DNA of 64,000 bases from positions 56,496 to 120,495 of the forward strand of contig CABUXJ010000003.1 in NCBI GenBank assembly GCA_902495455.1, written 5' to 3'. The position numbers and the translations under genes were made by a program. The DNA comes from an uncultured Prevotella sp. GTDB taxonomy: Bacteria > Bacteroidota > Bacteroidia > Bacteroidales > Bacteroidaceae. Of this stretch, positions 50,356 through 59,311 are shown one piece after another; the stretch's first letter is position 1; each line of letters starts with the position of its first letter. The notes beneath the pieces are model-generated. The model worked only from the letters and a program-made list of their open reading frames with translations. It did no database searches and was not told the origin of the DNA.

Positions 50356-51903
50356 TCACACTCCCCTCTCTGCCCAGTCGCCGCGATCGAGGTTGCGGTA
50401 ACCGATGGCTTCGGCGAGATGGTGTGACAGCACGTTGTCGCTGCCGTCGAGGTCGGCGATAGTGCGGGCGACTTTGAGAATACGGTTGTAGGCACGGGCG
50501 GAGAGGGAAAGACGTTCCATCGCCGTGCGCAGCATGTCGAGCGAAGAGGCGTCGGGCCGGGCATATTGGTGGATCATGCTCTCGGTCATCTGCGCGTTGC
50601 AGTGGATGCCCTTGTGCTCCTTGAAACGTTCCTCTTGACGGCGGCGGGCGGCGATGACGCGCTCGCGGATGGCCGACGAGGGTTCGCCGGGTTCGGCCTT
50701 GGAGATGTCACTGAAGGGGAGGGCGGAAATCTCAATCTGCAGGTCGATGCGGTCGAGCAGCGGTCCGCTGATTTTGTTCATGTACCGCTGTATCTGGCCG
50801 GGGCTGCACACGCATTGGTGTGTCGGGTCGCCATAGTAGCCGCAGGGGCATGGGTTCATCGAGGCGACAAACATGAACGAGCACGGATATTCGATGGTGT
50901 ATTTCGCCCGGGCGATGGTTATCTTGCGGTCTTCCAACGGTTGGCGCATCACCTCGAGGACGCTGCGGCTGAACTCCGGCAGTTCGTCGGCAAAGAGCAC
51001 ACCGTTGTGAGCGAGCGACATCTCACCCGGCTGCGGATTGGCACCGCCGCCACAAAGGGCGACTTGAGATATCGTGTGATGGGGCGCACGAAACGGCCGC
51101 TGCGTAATGAGCGACGTGTCACGGCTCAGTTTGCCCGCGACACTGTGTATCTGGGTTGTCTCCAGACTTTCGGCAAGCGACAGCGGCGGCAGAATGGACG
51201 GCAGACGCTTGGCCATCATCGACTTGCCGCTGCCCGGCGGGCCTATCATGATGAGGTTGTGACCGCCTGCGGCTGCTACTTCGAGGGCCCGCTTGACGCT
51301 CTCCTGACCGCGCACGTCGGCGAAATCGAAGTCGAAATGCGCTTGATGCTCATAAAATTCGCGCCGCGTGTCTATCACCGTGGGTTCGAAAGAGGTGTCT
51401 CCGTTGAAGAAGCGGATGACGTCGGCAAGGGTGTCCATGCCGTAGACGTCGATGTTGTTGACCACGGCGGCCTCGCGGATGTTCTGCCGAGGCACGATGA
51501 GTCCCTTGAAGTGTTCGGCCCGCGCCTTGATGGCGATGGGCAGGGCGCCGCGCACGGGCAACAGACGACCGTCCAGACCCAACTCTCCAATCATCATATA
51601 GTCAGACAACATGGAGCTTTCGACCTTGCTGTCGGCCGCCAATATGGCCACGGCAAGCGGCAGGTCGTAGCCGCTTCCCTCCTTGCGGATGTCGGCAGGA
51701 GCCATGTTGACCGTCACGTCGGCCACGGGAAAGCGGTAGCCGTTGTTCTGCATCGCGGCCACAATGCGGTCGCGGCTCTCACGCACGGCAGTGTCGGCAA
51801 GTCCTGTCAGGTGAAATTGCACACCGCGTGAGATGCTCACTTCCACCGTTACGACGGTGGCTTCAAGTCCTGTCACGGCTGCACAGAATGTCTTTACAAG
51901 CAT
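50356..51903 (-). CDS. comM: YifB/ComM-type Mg-chelatase-like AAA+ ATPase
   Basis: 515 residues. Lon-like N-terminal domain, then AAA+ with G-P-P-G-S-G-K-S near 220, L-F-A-D-E-L-P-E-F near 305 and the C-terminal C-P-C-G-Y-Y-G-D and Mg-chelatase-like helical region. In transformable bacteria ComM is a hexameric helicase that helps branch migration during DNA uptake. The comF gene at 26.3 kb is the only other competence-named gene here. Confidence 0.93.
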   Translation of the reverse strand: MLVKTFCAAVTGLEATVVTVEVSISRGVQFHLTGLADTAVRESRDRIVAAMQNNGYRFPVADVTVNMAPADIRKEGSGYDLPLAVAILAADSKVESSMLSDYMMIGELGLDGRLLPVRGALPIAIKARAEHFKGLIVPRQNIREAAVVNNIDVYGMDTLADVIRFFNGDTSFEPTVIDTRREFYEHQAHFDFDFADVRGQESVKRALEVAAAGGHNLIMIGPPGSGKSMMAKRLPSILPPLSLAESLETTQIHSVAGKLSRDTSLITQRPFRAPHHTISQVALCGGGANPQPGEMSLAHNGVLFADELPEFSRSVLEVMRQPLEDRKITIARAKYTIEYPCSFMFVASMNPCPCGYYGDPTHQCVCSPGQIQRYMNKISGPLLDRIDLQIEISALPFSDISKAEPGEPSSAIRERVIAARRRQEERFKEHKGIHCNAQMTESMIHQYARPDASSLDMLRTAMERLSLSARAYNRILKVARTIADLDGSDNVLSHHLAEAIGYRNLDRGDWAERGV

Positions 51904-51904
51904 G

Positions 51905-52015
51905 ATGGGTTGGGGTTAGTGGGAGTTTAATGGGAGATTATGGGAGGCTATGGGAATTGATGGGAGTTGATGGGGATTTATGGGAATATTGAAGAGATGG
52001 GAATAATGGGGCAGC
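51905..52015. repeat. GGGAG/ATGGGA short-repeat array
   Basis: About eight units such as TAATGGGAGATTATGGGAGG separated by 10-14 bases, between comM and the DUF4369 gene. Related units are at about 375-410 and 46650-46695. Confidence 0.75.
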
Positions 52016-52020
52016 CGGCG

Positions 52021-53088
52021 TCACTTCAGCATGGTCTTGATCTTCTCTTCCATCCGCTGGCTGTCGAGATTGCGGGCTACGACACGCCCCTTTCCGTCGA
52101 CAACGATGTTGCCCGGAACCGTGGCGAGGCCTAATGTCGAGAGCAACGGGGTCGCCCACATCTTTTCATCGCATACGTTAGGCCAGTCGATGGAGTCTCG
52201 TTCGAGCCGTTTCGTACAGTCACCGCGACGTCCGTCGACACAGATGCTCACCAAGGCGAGGTCGTCTCCATACTTCTTTTTCATCGTCCGCAGCCGCCGT
52301 TGCATGATCTGACTGTCGTAGCTCCACGTCGCCCACGTCGAGACGATGTTGACCTTGGCGCCGAGTTGGGCTTTGGTCACGCGCCGTCCTTCGGTGTCAG
52401 CAGCCGTGAACGACGGCAGTGTGGTACCGACGGCAGCCGCCCGAAGTCCGGCCAATTGCTTCCGCATGTTCTTCAGCCATACGTTTTGCGTGTCTTTCGC
52501 AATCATGATGCCCAACAGTTCGTAGGCCTTGGCATAATCGGGAGAAGGCGACATCACGAGATGACGGTCCACGAGATACTGCGCCACCGGCGAGTCCGGA
52601 TGCTCGCGGACAAACGCCTCGACGGCCTCACGCACTTCCGGAGGCGACATCTTGTTGGCGTTCATGCGGAAATTGGTCATCAGTTTGTTATCATCCGTGC
52701 CTTTGATTTCCATCTCTTTCAGGTGGGAAGCGTCGCCGCTGATCTTTGCCGTGGCTCCCGGCCGGCCGAAGACGACTTGTTCGGAATAGTTGGGGAAGAT
52801 GATGACAAATGTCGTCGGCTCCTCTATCGCCACCTCGTAAGCGAACCGTCCGTCCGCCACCTTGATGGTGTCGGTGCCTGTCGGGCCTCCGTATGGGCTG
52901 TAGATGTAGAATTCTCCCTGATTGAAACTGCGGAAACGTCCTTCTATACGGAAGTGTCCACCCTTGCTTCCACACGCCGAGAGCATCGTCGTGATGATGA
53001 CGAAAGCAAAAACGACAAGCCCCATCATCCCTGCGGCGAGGGGTGATGGGTGCTTGCTATAAGTTGAATGACGGAACTTGTCCTTCAT
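52021..53088 (-). CDS. DUF4369 / thioredoxin-fold lipoprotein without CXXC
   Basis: 355 residues. Lipobox M-L-S-A-C with Cys39 after a long signal region (a start at M-M-G-L-V-V is possible and would shorten it). A DUF4369-type beta domain spans about 45-130, and an AhpC/TSA-thioredoxin-like domain about 225-355 with V-N-I-V-S-T-W-A-T-W. At the place where thioredoxins have W-C-x-x-C this protein reads W-S-Y-D-S, so it cannot do ordinary dithiol exchange. The W-P-N-V-C-D segment near 310 has one Cys. Downstream of the TPR lipoprotein by 14 bases. Confidence 0.8.
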   Translation of the reverse strand: MKDKFRHSTYSKHPSPLAAGMMGLVVFAFVIITTMLSACGSKGGHFRIEGRFRSFNQGEFYIYSPYGGPTGTDTIKVADGRFAYEVAIEEPTTFVIIFPNYSEQVVFGRPGATAKISGDASHLKEMEIKGTDDNKLMTNFRMNANKMSPPEVREAVEAFVREHPDSPVAQYLVDRHLVMSPSPDYAKAYELLGIMIAKDTQNVWLKNMRKQLAGLRAAAVGTTLPSFTAADTEGRRVTKAQLGAKVNIVSTWATWSYDSQIMQRRLRTMKKKYGDDLALVSICVDGRRGDCTKRLERDSIDWPNVCDEKMWATPLLSTLGLATVPGNIVVDGKGRVVARNLDSQRMEEKIKTMLK

Positions 53089-53102
53089 TGTTGCATTTCG
53101 GT

Positions 53103-54782
53103 TTACTTGCTTATTTTGGCCAGTTCAAGGTCATTGGCGGCGTATGCGGCCAGCGACGGATCCTTGCTGATGGCGTTGCGCAGAGCTGTCTGGGCGGCAC
53201 CGTTGTTGCCCTGACGTGCGTTGAGCACGGCCTTGAGATATTCCGTCATTGCGTCAGCGTTCTTGACGTTGCTGAGAGTGTTGGCAGCGGCGGCATAGTT
53301 CTTGTTGATAATCTGCGCGAGAGCGGCACTGTTGGAGTTTGTCTTGCCGAAAGCCTGTTCAGCCTGAGCGTACTTGCCCTGTGCCAGATAGAGGTTGCCC
53401 TGCACTTCGGCCAGCCCCTCAGCCTCCGAAGCTTTGGCGATGTAAGTCTCTGCCGTCTTGGTGTCGCCGGCCTTCAGAGCCAGCAGACCGAGGTTGGCGT
53501 TGGTCTCGCCGTTGTTCGGGTTGATGGCAGCGGCACGCTGTGCGTACTTTTTGGCCTCATCATAGTTGCCCTTTGCATATTCCAAAGCGGCCACGTTGTT
53601 GTATGCGCGGCAGTCGTTGGGATAGACCTCGATGGTCTTCTTGTAGCGTGCCTCCTGCTCGGCGGCGTTGTCGGTCAGCGTTGCGGCATAGAGCATCTCC
53701 TCCACGCTGAGCTTCGTTGCGTCGGAAGCGAGCTGAGCCTCAATCTGCTCGTCGTCGCGGCCGATAACCTCATAGTTGATTGTCAGACGGGCACGGCGCA
53801 ACTGCGGCAGTATGCCGTCGGCCAGTTCCTTGAATCCGGCGCTCATGTTCTTAATCTGCTGCTCGCGCTCCTCGGGGTCCTTGTACATCGAGAGGACGCG
53901 AATGATGACGTCCTTGTCCTGTATGTCGGATGCTGCGACAAGCTGCTGGAAGCCTTCCCAGTCCTGAGCGGTGTATTTGGCGTCGACCTCTGCGTCGACC
54001 TTAGCCTTCTTGAGCTGCTGCTCCACAAACTTCTCCGAGTTCTGCTGACGCTGGTTGGCGAGCTTGTCGTTGAGTTTGAAACCACCGTCCGGCGATGCGT
54101 AAGCCGATACCTCCACGTTGTTGAGGTTCAGTCCCTCGCGGTCGGCGTTAATCTTCTGGAGCAGATTGACAAATTCGGTGACGGAGTTGTTCTGCAGTTC
54201 GCTCTTGCGGAGGTTGGCCTGCTGAATGAGGAACTTGATGTTGGCCTCCTGCTTCTGCTCGGTGACGCGCTGGAAAGCGTCGGGTGCGATGCAACCCTGT
54301 GCTCCCGTGAGCGTACGTCCGTAGAGTTCGGATGTGGCGATGACGCCTGTGGCCACCTTCACGGCCGGCACCTCAACGCTCTTGTTGCCCACACGTGCGT
54401 CGAAGGTGAGGTACATGTCGCTCTTCTGCATCTCGGGAACGTAGTCAAACGAGGTCTTCATCGTGTAGTTGCCGCCCACGAGATAGGATATCGTCTGGTC
54501 GTTGCCTTCCACCTTTTCGCCCTGGAATGTGGCGCTTGTTCCGCGTGCCACCTTACCGCCGGCATAGCGGAGTTCGGGTGTGACTGTGACGACAGCCTTC
54601 TTCTTCATATACTTCTCGGGGAACATGCCGTTGATGGTGGCGGGCACCTTTCCGACTTCGGTCTCGAGCGGATTGGGAACGACGTTGAAATTGTCGGCTG
54701 AGAGTGAGCCGAGCTTTGACGAACATGATGTCAGGATCAGTGCCGATGCAGCTGACAACAATAAGAACTTGTTTGTTTGCAT
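53103..54782 (-). CDS. TPR-containing envelope lipoprotein
   Basis: 559 residues. Lipobox L-T-S-C with Cys20. The first 180 residues look beta-rich; the middle (220-300) has A-Y-A-S-P-D-G-G-F-K-L-N-D-K-L-A-x-x-R, resembling the D-x-x-x-N-x-x-L-S-x-x-R-A segment of OmpA-type domains. From about 370 to 500 there are TPR-like helical pairs (A-Y-N-N-V-A-A-L-E-Y-A-K-G-N-Y-D-E-A). Probably on the inner face of the outer membrane. Precise role is not known. First gene of a two-gene unit. TAACTTTG at 54860-54853 (minus) is a candidate -7 element. Confidence 0.82.
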   Translation of the reverse strand: MQTNKFLLLSAASALILTSCSSKLGSLSADNFNVVPNPLETEVGKVPATINGMFPEKYMKKKAVVTVTPELRYAGGKVARGTSATFQGEKVEGNDQTISYLVGGNYTMKTSFDYVPEMQKSDMYLTFDARVGNKSVEVPAVKVATGVIATSELYGRTLTGAQGCIAPDAFQRVTEQKQEANIKFLIQQANLRKSELQNNSVTEFVNLLQKINADREGLNLNNVEVSAYASPDGGFKLNDKLANQRQQNSEKFVEQQLKKAKVDAEVDAKYTAQDWEGFQQLVAASDIQDKDVIIRVLSMYKDPEEREQQIKNMSAGFKELADGILPQLRRARLTINYEVIGRDDEQIEAQLASDATKLSVEEMLYAATLTDNAAEQEARYKKTIEVYPNDCRAYNNVAALEYAKGNYDEAKKYAQRAAAINPNNGETNANLGLLALKAGDTKTAETYIAKASEAEGLAEVQGNLYLAQGKYAQAEQAFGKTNSNSAALAQIINKNYAAAANTLSNVKNADAMTEYLKAVLNARQGNNGAAQTALRNAISKDPSLAAYAANDLELAKISK

Positions 54783-55017
54783 ATAAATAATGTAGTATAG
54801 GTTTTACTTTACCATTCCGTACCGACGAGGCCGGACGCAACATGAATTTATGCAAAGTTATGTTATTAATATTGTACTGCGGACAAAACGCCGCGAAATT
54901 TATGTTTTATTAATCATTATCCGGGCCGAGGCCGGCTTCCGGCGCCAATCCCGCGACAACGCGAAAGCCCCGCCATCATGTCCTGTTGACATTGTGGCGG
55001 GGCTTCGGATGCCGATG

Positions 55018-55103
55018 TGCCGCGAGCGGGACTCGAACCCGCACGGCCATCACTGGCCAAGGGATTTTAAGTCCCTCGTGTCTACCAATTCCACCATTGC
55101 GGC
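55018..55103 (-). tRNA. tRNA-Leu (anticodon TAA)
   Basis: Reading the minus strand, it opens GCCGCAATGG, has the TGGTAGACAC D-loop side, anticodon TAA in CTTAAAA, a long variable arm of class II type, and GGGTTCGAGTCCC as the T arm. CCA is not encoded. 18 bases from the tRNA-Gly gene, downstream of it. Confidence 0.93.
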
Positions 55104-55121
55104 ATCCGTATGCGTCTGTGG

Positions 55122-55194
<73 letters not shown>

Positions 55195-55209
55195 ATGGTG
55201 TTGCGGGTG

Positions 55210-55241
55210 CAAAGGTATGATTATTTCCCGTAACGGCCAAA
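55210..55241 (-). promoter_or_regulatory. Promoter of the tRNA-Gly/Leu unit
   Basis: Minus strand: TTTG at 55241-55238, 20-base spacer, TACCTTTG at 55217-55210, 16 bases before the tRNA-Gly 5' end. Confidence 0.75.
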
Positions 55242-55255
55242 CAATTTAAAAAAAA

Positions 55256-55448
55256 TGTTGAATGGTGAATGGTGAATGGTGAGTTGGTCGGCCTGCGGCC
55301 GATGTTGAATTATTGAATGATGAATTTACGTTAGTGCTTCCGACATAGTTGGGAATTGTTGTTCCCGCAGGCATAATTCAACATTCAATAATTCAACATC
55401 GGCCGCAGGCCGACCAACTCACCATTCACCACTCACCATTCACCACTC
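55256..55448. repeat. TCGGCCTGCGGCCGA palindrome block, third copy
   Basis: GAATGGTGAATGGTGAGTTG then GTCGGCCTGCGGCCGATG, mirrored on the right after a TTGGGAATTGTTGTTCCCG middle. Fills the gap between the tRNA genes and the Cys4 lipoprotein. Confidence 0.8.
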
Positions 55449-56015
55449 CTAATTGTACACCGACAGCGTGGTGGCGTTGCGTCCCACCTTATACTGCAAC
55501 AGAGGCACGCCATTGTCCGCCCGTCCGTCGTAGTTGAGTTCATATCGCCGACTGCATGTGGCACACTCCACAGCCTGACCGTTGGCAGTCCAGGTCAGGG
55601 GAAACGCGTTGCCCGTGCGCTCCTTCAGGCAGTTGGGACACTGACTGTCGTAGGCACGCAGTCCGTTGAACGTCGAACAGCCCACGATGATGGAACCGTT
55701 TGCCCCCATCGTTCCGACGAGATAGTTCTCCTTGTCCGTCGTGAGTGGCAGCCGTTCCGTGTCACGTCCGTTGTTGCTGCTCATCGTGAGATATGTCAGA
55801 TTGCCATCGCGGACGGCATCCACGCGGACAAACGCCCCCGGATTGTCCAGCGCGAGCGTCAGCAGGCTCGTCGGATGGAGCCGCGTGTCGAACGTGAACC
55901 GGCAGGGATATTCCGTGCTGTACTGGTCCTGCACGTCGTCGCTGCATGCTCCCGCCACGGCCATCATGACGACCATGAGCGCGGCGGTAAAACCGTGTTT
56001 CAGTCGTCGCGTCAT
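55449..56015 (-). CDS. Lipoprotein with four-Cys Rieske-like motif
   Basis: 188 residues. Lipobox V-A-G-A-C with Cys24. In the last third, Y-D-S-Q-C-P-N-C and V-E-C-A-T-C-S-R-R-Y are placed like the two metal loops of Rieske proteins (C-x-H and C-x-x-H), but with Cys in place of the histidines. It could bind zinc or an Fe-S cluster of a different kind, or be a Rieske-fold relic. Overlaps the argH stop as ATGA, so it is translated with argH, an odd partner for a surface protein. Confidence 0.7.
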   Translation of the reverse strand: MTRRLKHGFTAALMVVMMAVAGACSDDVQDQYSTEYPCRFTFDTRLHPTSLLTLALDNPGAFVRVDAVRDGNLTYLTMSSNNGRDTERLPLTTDKENYLVGTMGANGSIIVGCSTFNGLRAYDSQCPNCLKERTGNAFPLTWTANGQAVECATCSRRYELNYDGRADNGVPLLQYKVGRNATTLSVYN

Positions 56016-57349
56016 GAGAGCAACCTCCTTTCGGCCTCGTCGACCCGCGAGAAGTCAAAGCCGGCCGTGATTGAGTCCATCAGCGCCGTGATGCGGTCGT
56101 TGCAAAGCCGGCCGATGCTGCCCTCGTGGGTATGACGGATGTTCTTGTCCGGTGTGAAGCGGCCGGCCTCGATATCCAGTCCCACCTTCTTATAGGCGTC
56201 GCGGAAGGGCATGCCCTCGGCGGCGAGACGGTTCACCTCCTCGACGGAGAACATCGGGTCGTATATCTTGTTGTCCAGTATGTGCTCGTTGACCTCGATG
56301 CGGCTGACTATCCATGTCGCCATCGCCAGACAGTCCTTCAGCTCGGCGAAGGCCGGGAGGAACACCTCTTTTATTATCTGAAGGTCGCGGAAATAGCCCG
56401 TCGGCAGGTTATTCATTATCATAGCTATCTGCTGCGGCAGAGCCTGGAGCTTGTTGCTCTTGGCGCGTATCAGTTCGAAGACGTCGGGGTTCTTCTTGTG
56501 CGGCATGATCGAACTGCCCGTCGTGCACTCCTTCGGCAGCCGTACGAAGGCGAAGTTCTGACTGTTGAACATACAGGCGTCGTAGGCCAGCTTGGCCAGT
56601 GTGCCCGCCACGGAAGCCATCGCGAAGGCCACGTTGCGCTCTGTCTTGCCTCGTCCCATTTGGGCGTAGACGACGTTGTAGTCCATCGAGTCAAATCCGA
56701 GCAGGTCTGTCGTCATCTGACGGTTGAGCGGGAACGACGAACCATAGCCGGCGGCCGAGCCGAGCGGGTTGCGGTTGGTCATGCGCCATGCCGCCTGGAG
56801 GAAGAGCATGTCGTCCGTGAGGCTCTCGGCGTGGGCGCCGAACCACAGTCCGAAGGAACTGGGCATGGCCACCTGCAGATGTGTATAACCGGGCATGAGC
56901 ACGTCCTTGTGCTCCTCGCTCTTGGCTATCAGGGCGCGGAACAACTCCTCCACGCCGTCGACCACCTCGCGCAGCTCGTGGCGGATGAAGAGTTTGAGGT
57001 CGACGAGCACCTGATCGTTGCGCGAGCGTCCGCTGTGAATCTTCTTTCCCATGTCGCCCAACCTTCGGGTGAGCATCAGTTCGACCTGCGAGTGGACATC
57101 CTCGACGCCCTCCTCGATGACAAATTCGCCGCGTTCGCACATGGCGTAAATATCTTTCAGCGCGTCCAGCAGCGGAGGCAGTTCGTCCCGCCCGAGCAGT
57201 CCGATGCTTTCCAGCATGGTGATGTGGGCCATCGAGCCCATCACGTCGTATGGTGCGAGATAGAGGTCCATCTCGCGGTCGCGGCCGACGGTGAAGCGCT
57301 CTATCTCGGCGTTCACCTCAAAGTTCTTCTCCCAAAGTTTGTTTGCCAT
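56012..57349 (-). CDS. argH: Argininosuccinate lyase
   Basis: 445 residues. Last step of arginine synthesis, splitting argininosuccinate into arginine and fumarate. The family signature G-S-S-I-M-P-H-K-K-N-P-D is near 274, S-G-R-S-R-N-D-Q near 109 and the catalytic His region in P-G-Y-T-H-L-Q near 155. TATTTTTG at 57471-57464 (minus) is a -7 candidate. The other arg genes are not in the window. Confidence 0.96.
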   Translation of the reverse strand: MANKLWEKNFEVNAEIERFTVGRDREMDLYLAPYDVMGSMAHITMLESIGLLGRDELPPLLDALKDIYAMCERGEFVIEEGVEDVHSQVELMLTRRLGDMGKKIHSGRSRNDQVLVDLKLFIRHELREVVDGVEELFRALIAKSEEHKDVLMPGYTHLQVAMPSSFGLWFGAHAESLTDDMLFLQAAWRMTNRNPLGSAAGYGSSFPLNRQMTTDLLGFDSMDYNVVYAQMGRGKTERNVAFAMASVAGTLAKLAYDACMFNSQNFAFVRLPKECTTGSSIMPHKKNPDVFELIRAKSNKLQALPQQIAMIMNNLPTGYFRDLQIIKEVFLPAFAELKDCLAMATWIVSRIEVNEHILDNKIYDPMFSVEEVNRLAAEGMPFRDAYKKVGLDIEAGRFTPDKNIRHTHEGSIGRLCNDRITALMDSITAGFDFSRVDEAERRLLS

Positions 57350-57553
57350 TGATTCGTATGTCTTGTTTTCTTATGCCGGTGTGGTGATACATGCACGTCG
57401 CCGTCAGTCCGCAAATGATGCGCGGGCGTGGACGCGATACATCATCGCCGGCGGTTTGAATTGCAAAAATACGTATTTTTCCCATCATTGCACACTGTTT
57501 AACAGGATTTATGATGAAATTAGGAAGTCATGTGTCCGTCGTCTGCGGCCCGT

Positions 57554-58648
57554 TCACACGGCGTGAAATTCCGCCACCGTTTTCCTCATACTCTCAAACA
57601 CCGCCGTCGCTTCCGCCTCATCTATCCCGACCTTTGCCGCCACGGCAAACAGGTCGGACGCAGTCGGTTCTATGCTGTCATTTACGGACGTTGTCCGGTA
57701 TCCGTTGATTCCGTCACTTGGCAACAGGTCGTATGCCGGTGCGAAGTGCCATTCGCCGTCACGACGGATGAAAGCAAAGTTTTTGGCATGATCATCCTTG
57801 TTGCCTATCAGCCAATTGAATACCATCAGGCGATAGACTTTCCTTGTTTCTGCCACGCTATGTGTCAGAGCGGCACACAGGCGAAAGATATGGTCATAGT
57901 CTATGCTCGGCAGACGATAGTCCGCACCGACAAGTCCGGCGACACTCACAACGTGCAATTTGCCGTTTGGCGTACGGTCAAAGCGTTCCACACCAAAGTA
58001 TTTGCCCTCGAACAAGCGGGTTTCCGGCATTTCGACTTTACACTTTCTTGCAAGGAGCGAACAGTTATATTCATCGACACCGATGTGTCCGGGGTCTCTC
58101 TTCGCACGAAACTTCACCAGCCACTCCTTTCCGTCATGACGGGTGAAAATCTTCGGTCGGGCACCGCCGGGGGAGCCTCCTCTATACAGAAATTCCTCTA
58201 TTCCTTCGCCTGTGTAGTCATCACTGTCAAGAATCAGTTCCGCCTCCAATGCCAGTTTCTCAAAATCCGCATAGTCGCGCTTTGAGACGACACTCCTGTC
58301 CGGCCGGAACTCCAGTGCGCCACGCCCCGTAGAACCGACCAGCGCAAGGCGGTCAAGCAACAACAATGTGTGCGGATTGATGCCGTTCTGCTGCAAATAT
58401 CTGTCAAGAACCAGCGACCCCCAGCCATCCGGCAGACTATCGTCAAAAACGCCGAATCCGCCTTCAAATGGTTGGATCCTCGCCAAGAAAACACCGTTGC
58501 GCAAAGGCAATTCAAACGGAGATATGGAAAATCCCGCTTTGAGCCACTCTGACGAATATTCAAATGCGCACAGTCTCTCTTTGGTCAGAGCCAGACGCCC
58601 GACCAAACTGCCGTCACATACGACCTCTATCTGCTTTATGCCATTCAT
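57554..58648 (-). CDS. hipA: HipA-type serine/threonine kinase toxin
   Basis: 364 residues, one complete chain with the N-terminal subdomain and the kinase core. L-P-D-G-W-G near 73 and R-G-G-S-P-G-G-A-R-P-K near 155 form the nucleotide loop, G-N-K-D-D-H-A-K-N near 277 the catalytic loop, and P-A-Y-D-L-L-P-S near 298 the metal-binding motif. HipA kinases phosphorylate a tRNA synthetase or similar target and slow growth. It starts inside the hipB stop (ATGA), the usual toxin-antitoxin order. Confidence 0.9.
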   Translation of the reverse strand: MNGIKQIEVVCDGSLVGRLALTKERLCAFEYSSEWLKAGFSISPFELPLRNGVFLARIQPFEGGFGVFDDSLPDGWGSLVLDRYLQQNGINPHTLLLLDRLALVGSTGRGALEFRPDRSVVSKRDYADFEKLALEAELILDSDDYTGEGIEEFLYRGGSPGGARPKIFTRHDGKEWLVKFRAKRDPGHIGVDEYNCSLLARKCKVEMPETRLFEGKYFGVERFDRTPNGKLHVVSVAGLVGADYRLPSIDYDHIFRLCAALTHSVAETRKVYRLMVFNWLIGNKDDHAKNFAFIRRDGEWHFAPAYDLLPSDGINGYRTTSVNDSIEPTASDLFAVAAKVGIDEAEATAVFESMRKTVAEFHAV

Positions 58649-58950
58649 TTTTTCTTTCCTCTCTTGCGTGTGACACTTTGCTCATTGAGCACATCGTCAA
58701 TGGATTGGTATTGTCTTTTTGCGAAAAGAGCGTCAAACTCCGAAAGTTCATTCAGGGCAAATCCGACCTGCAGCAATCCCTTCAAGGAAATTTCTCCCGT
58801 CTGTTCAAATCTGCGATAGGTGGCAAACTTGACTCCGGCTCTCGTGGCCAGGCCTTCCTGAGTCAGGTCCAGTTCCAGACGGCGGGCTTTCACCCTCGCC
58901 GCAATCTGAGAAGCGACTTCTTTGGGATTTGAGATATCAAATGCTATCAT
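58645..58950 (-). CDS. hipB: HipB-type HTH antitoxin
   Basis: 101 residues. XRE-type HTH at about 15-70 (R-R-L-E-L-D-L-T-Q-E-G-L-A, G-V-K-F-A-T-Y-R-R-F-E) and a basic tail ending K-R-G-K-K-K. The ATG at 58950 is the first after the promoter-operator region; the longer frame upstream reads repeat DNA. Represses its own operon and neutralises HipA in known systems. Confidence 0.88.
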   Translation of the reverse strand: MIAFDISNPKEVASQIAARVKARRLELDLTQEGLATRAGVKFATYRRFEQTGEISLKGLLQVGFALNELSEFDALFAKRQYQSIDDVLNEQSVTRKRGKKK

Positions 58951-58981
58951 ATTGTTTTTATTTACAGAAAATACCACCAAA

Positions 58982-58999
58982 CAAACAACATATTGTTTG
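58982..58999. promoter_or_regulatory. Candidate HipB operator
   Basis: CAAACAACATATTGTTTG, an 18-base near-palindrome (8 of 9 pairs) between the start codon and the -7 element. Confidence 0.55.
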
Positions 59000-59002
59000 A
59001 TG

Positions 59003-59010
59003 CAAAGATA
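59003..59010 (-). promoter_or_regulatory. -7 element of hipBA
   Basis: TATCTTTG on the minus strand, 53 bases before the hipB start and next to the palindrome. No -33 TTTG at the usual distance. Confidence 0.5.
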
Positions 59011-59106
59011 CGAAATTATCCGCAAACGTAGCCTGCTCTTTCCATTTTTTGTTGTTGTCCATCCGGGATTTGAAGTGATATGGCTCATTTGACAAATATA
59101 TGCTGA

Positions 59107-59253
59107 CTGCTCCTCCGCTTGTTGGGACTTATCGGGATTGGTAGGGACATAGTCTTGTTTTTGTCCGTATCGTCGCGTGCGGACAAATACAAGACGAGTT
59201 GTTGAGCGTAGCGAAAAATATGTCCCTATCAATCCCGACAAGTGGAGGAGCAG
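59107..59253. repeat. Long-hairpin element (MITE-like), copy 4
   Basis: Outer ends CTGCTCCTCCGCTTGT and ACAAGTGGAGGAGCAG, inner GGTAGGGACATA and TATGTCCCTA. The left inner arm resembles copy 5 and the right copy 3, so it looks like a recombinant. Confidence 0.7.
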
Positions 59254-59257
59254 ACAG

Positions 59258-59304
59258 ATGTATCACTCCAAATGTCGGATAAACCAACTTTTTTCGTACC
59301 TTTG
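59258..59304 (+). promoter_or_regulatory. Promoter block of the HAD gene
   Basis: TATCACTCCAAATGTCGGAT upstream and TACCTTTG as -7 at 59297-59304. Closely similar to the block at 60127-60171 before the GH43-GH28 gene. The -7 lies only 7 bases before the ATG, so the transcript may be nearly leaderless. Confidence 0.55.
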
Positions 59305-59311
59305 CGCCATC

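Noticed and set aside
26300..51903. A natural competence locus, from comF and comM
   Set aside because: The two genes are 23 kb apart, both are widespread in non-competent bacteria and no uptake genes are present.
53043..54701. A 552-codon plus-strand frame opposite the TPR lipoprotein
   Set aside because: Shadow of the TPR lipoprotein, which has a signal peptide and lipobox on the minus strand.
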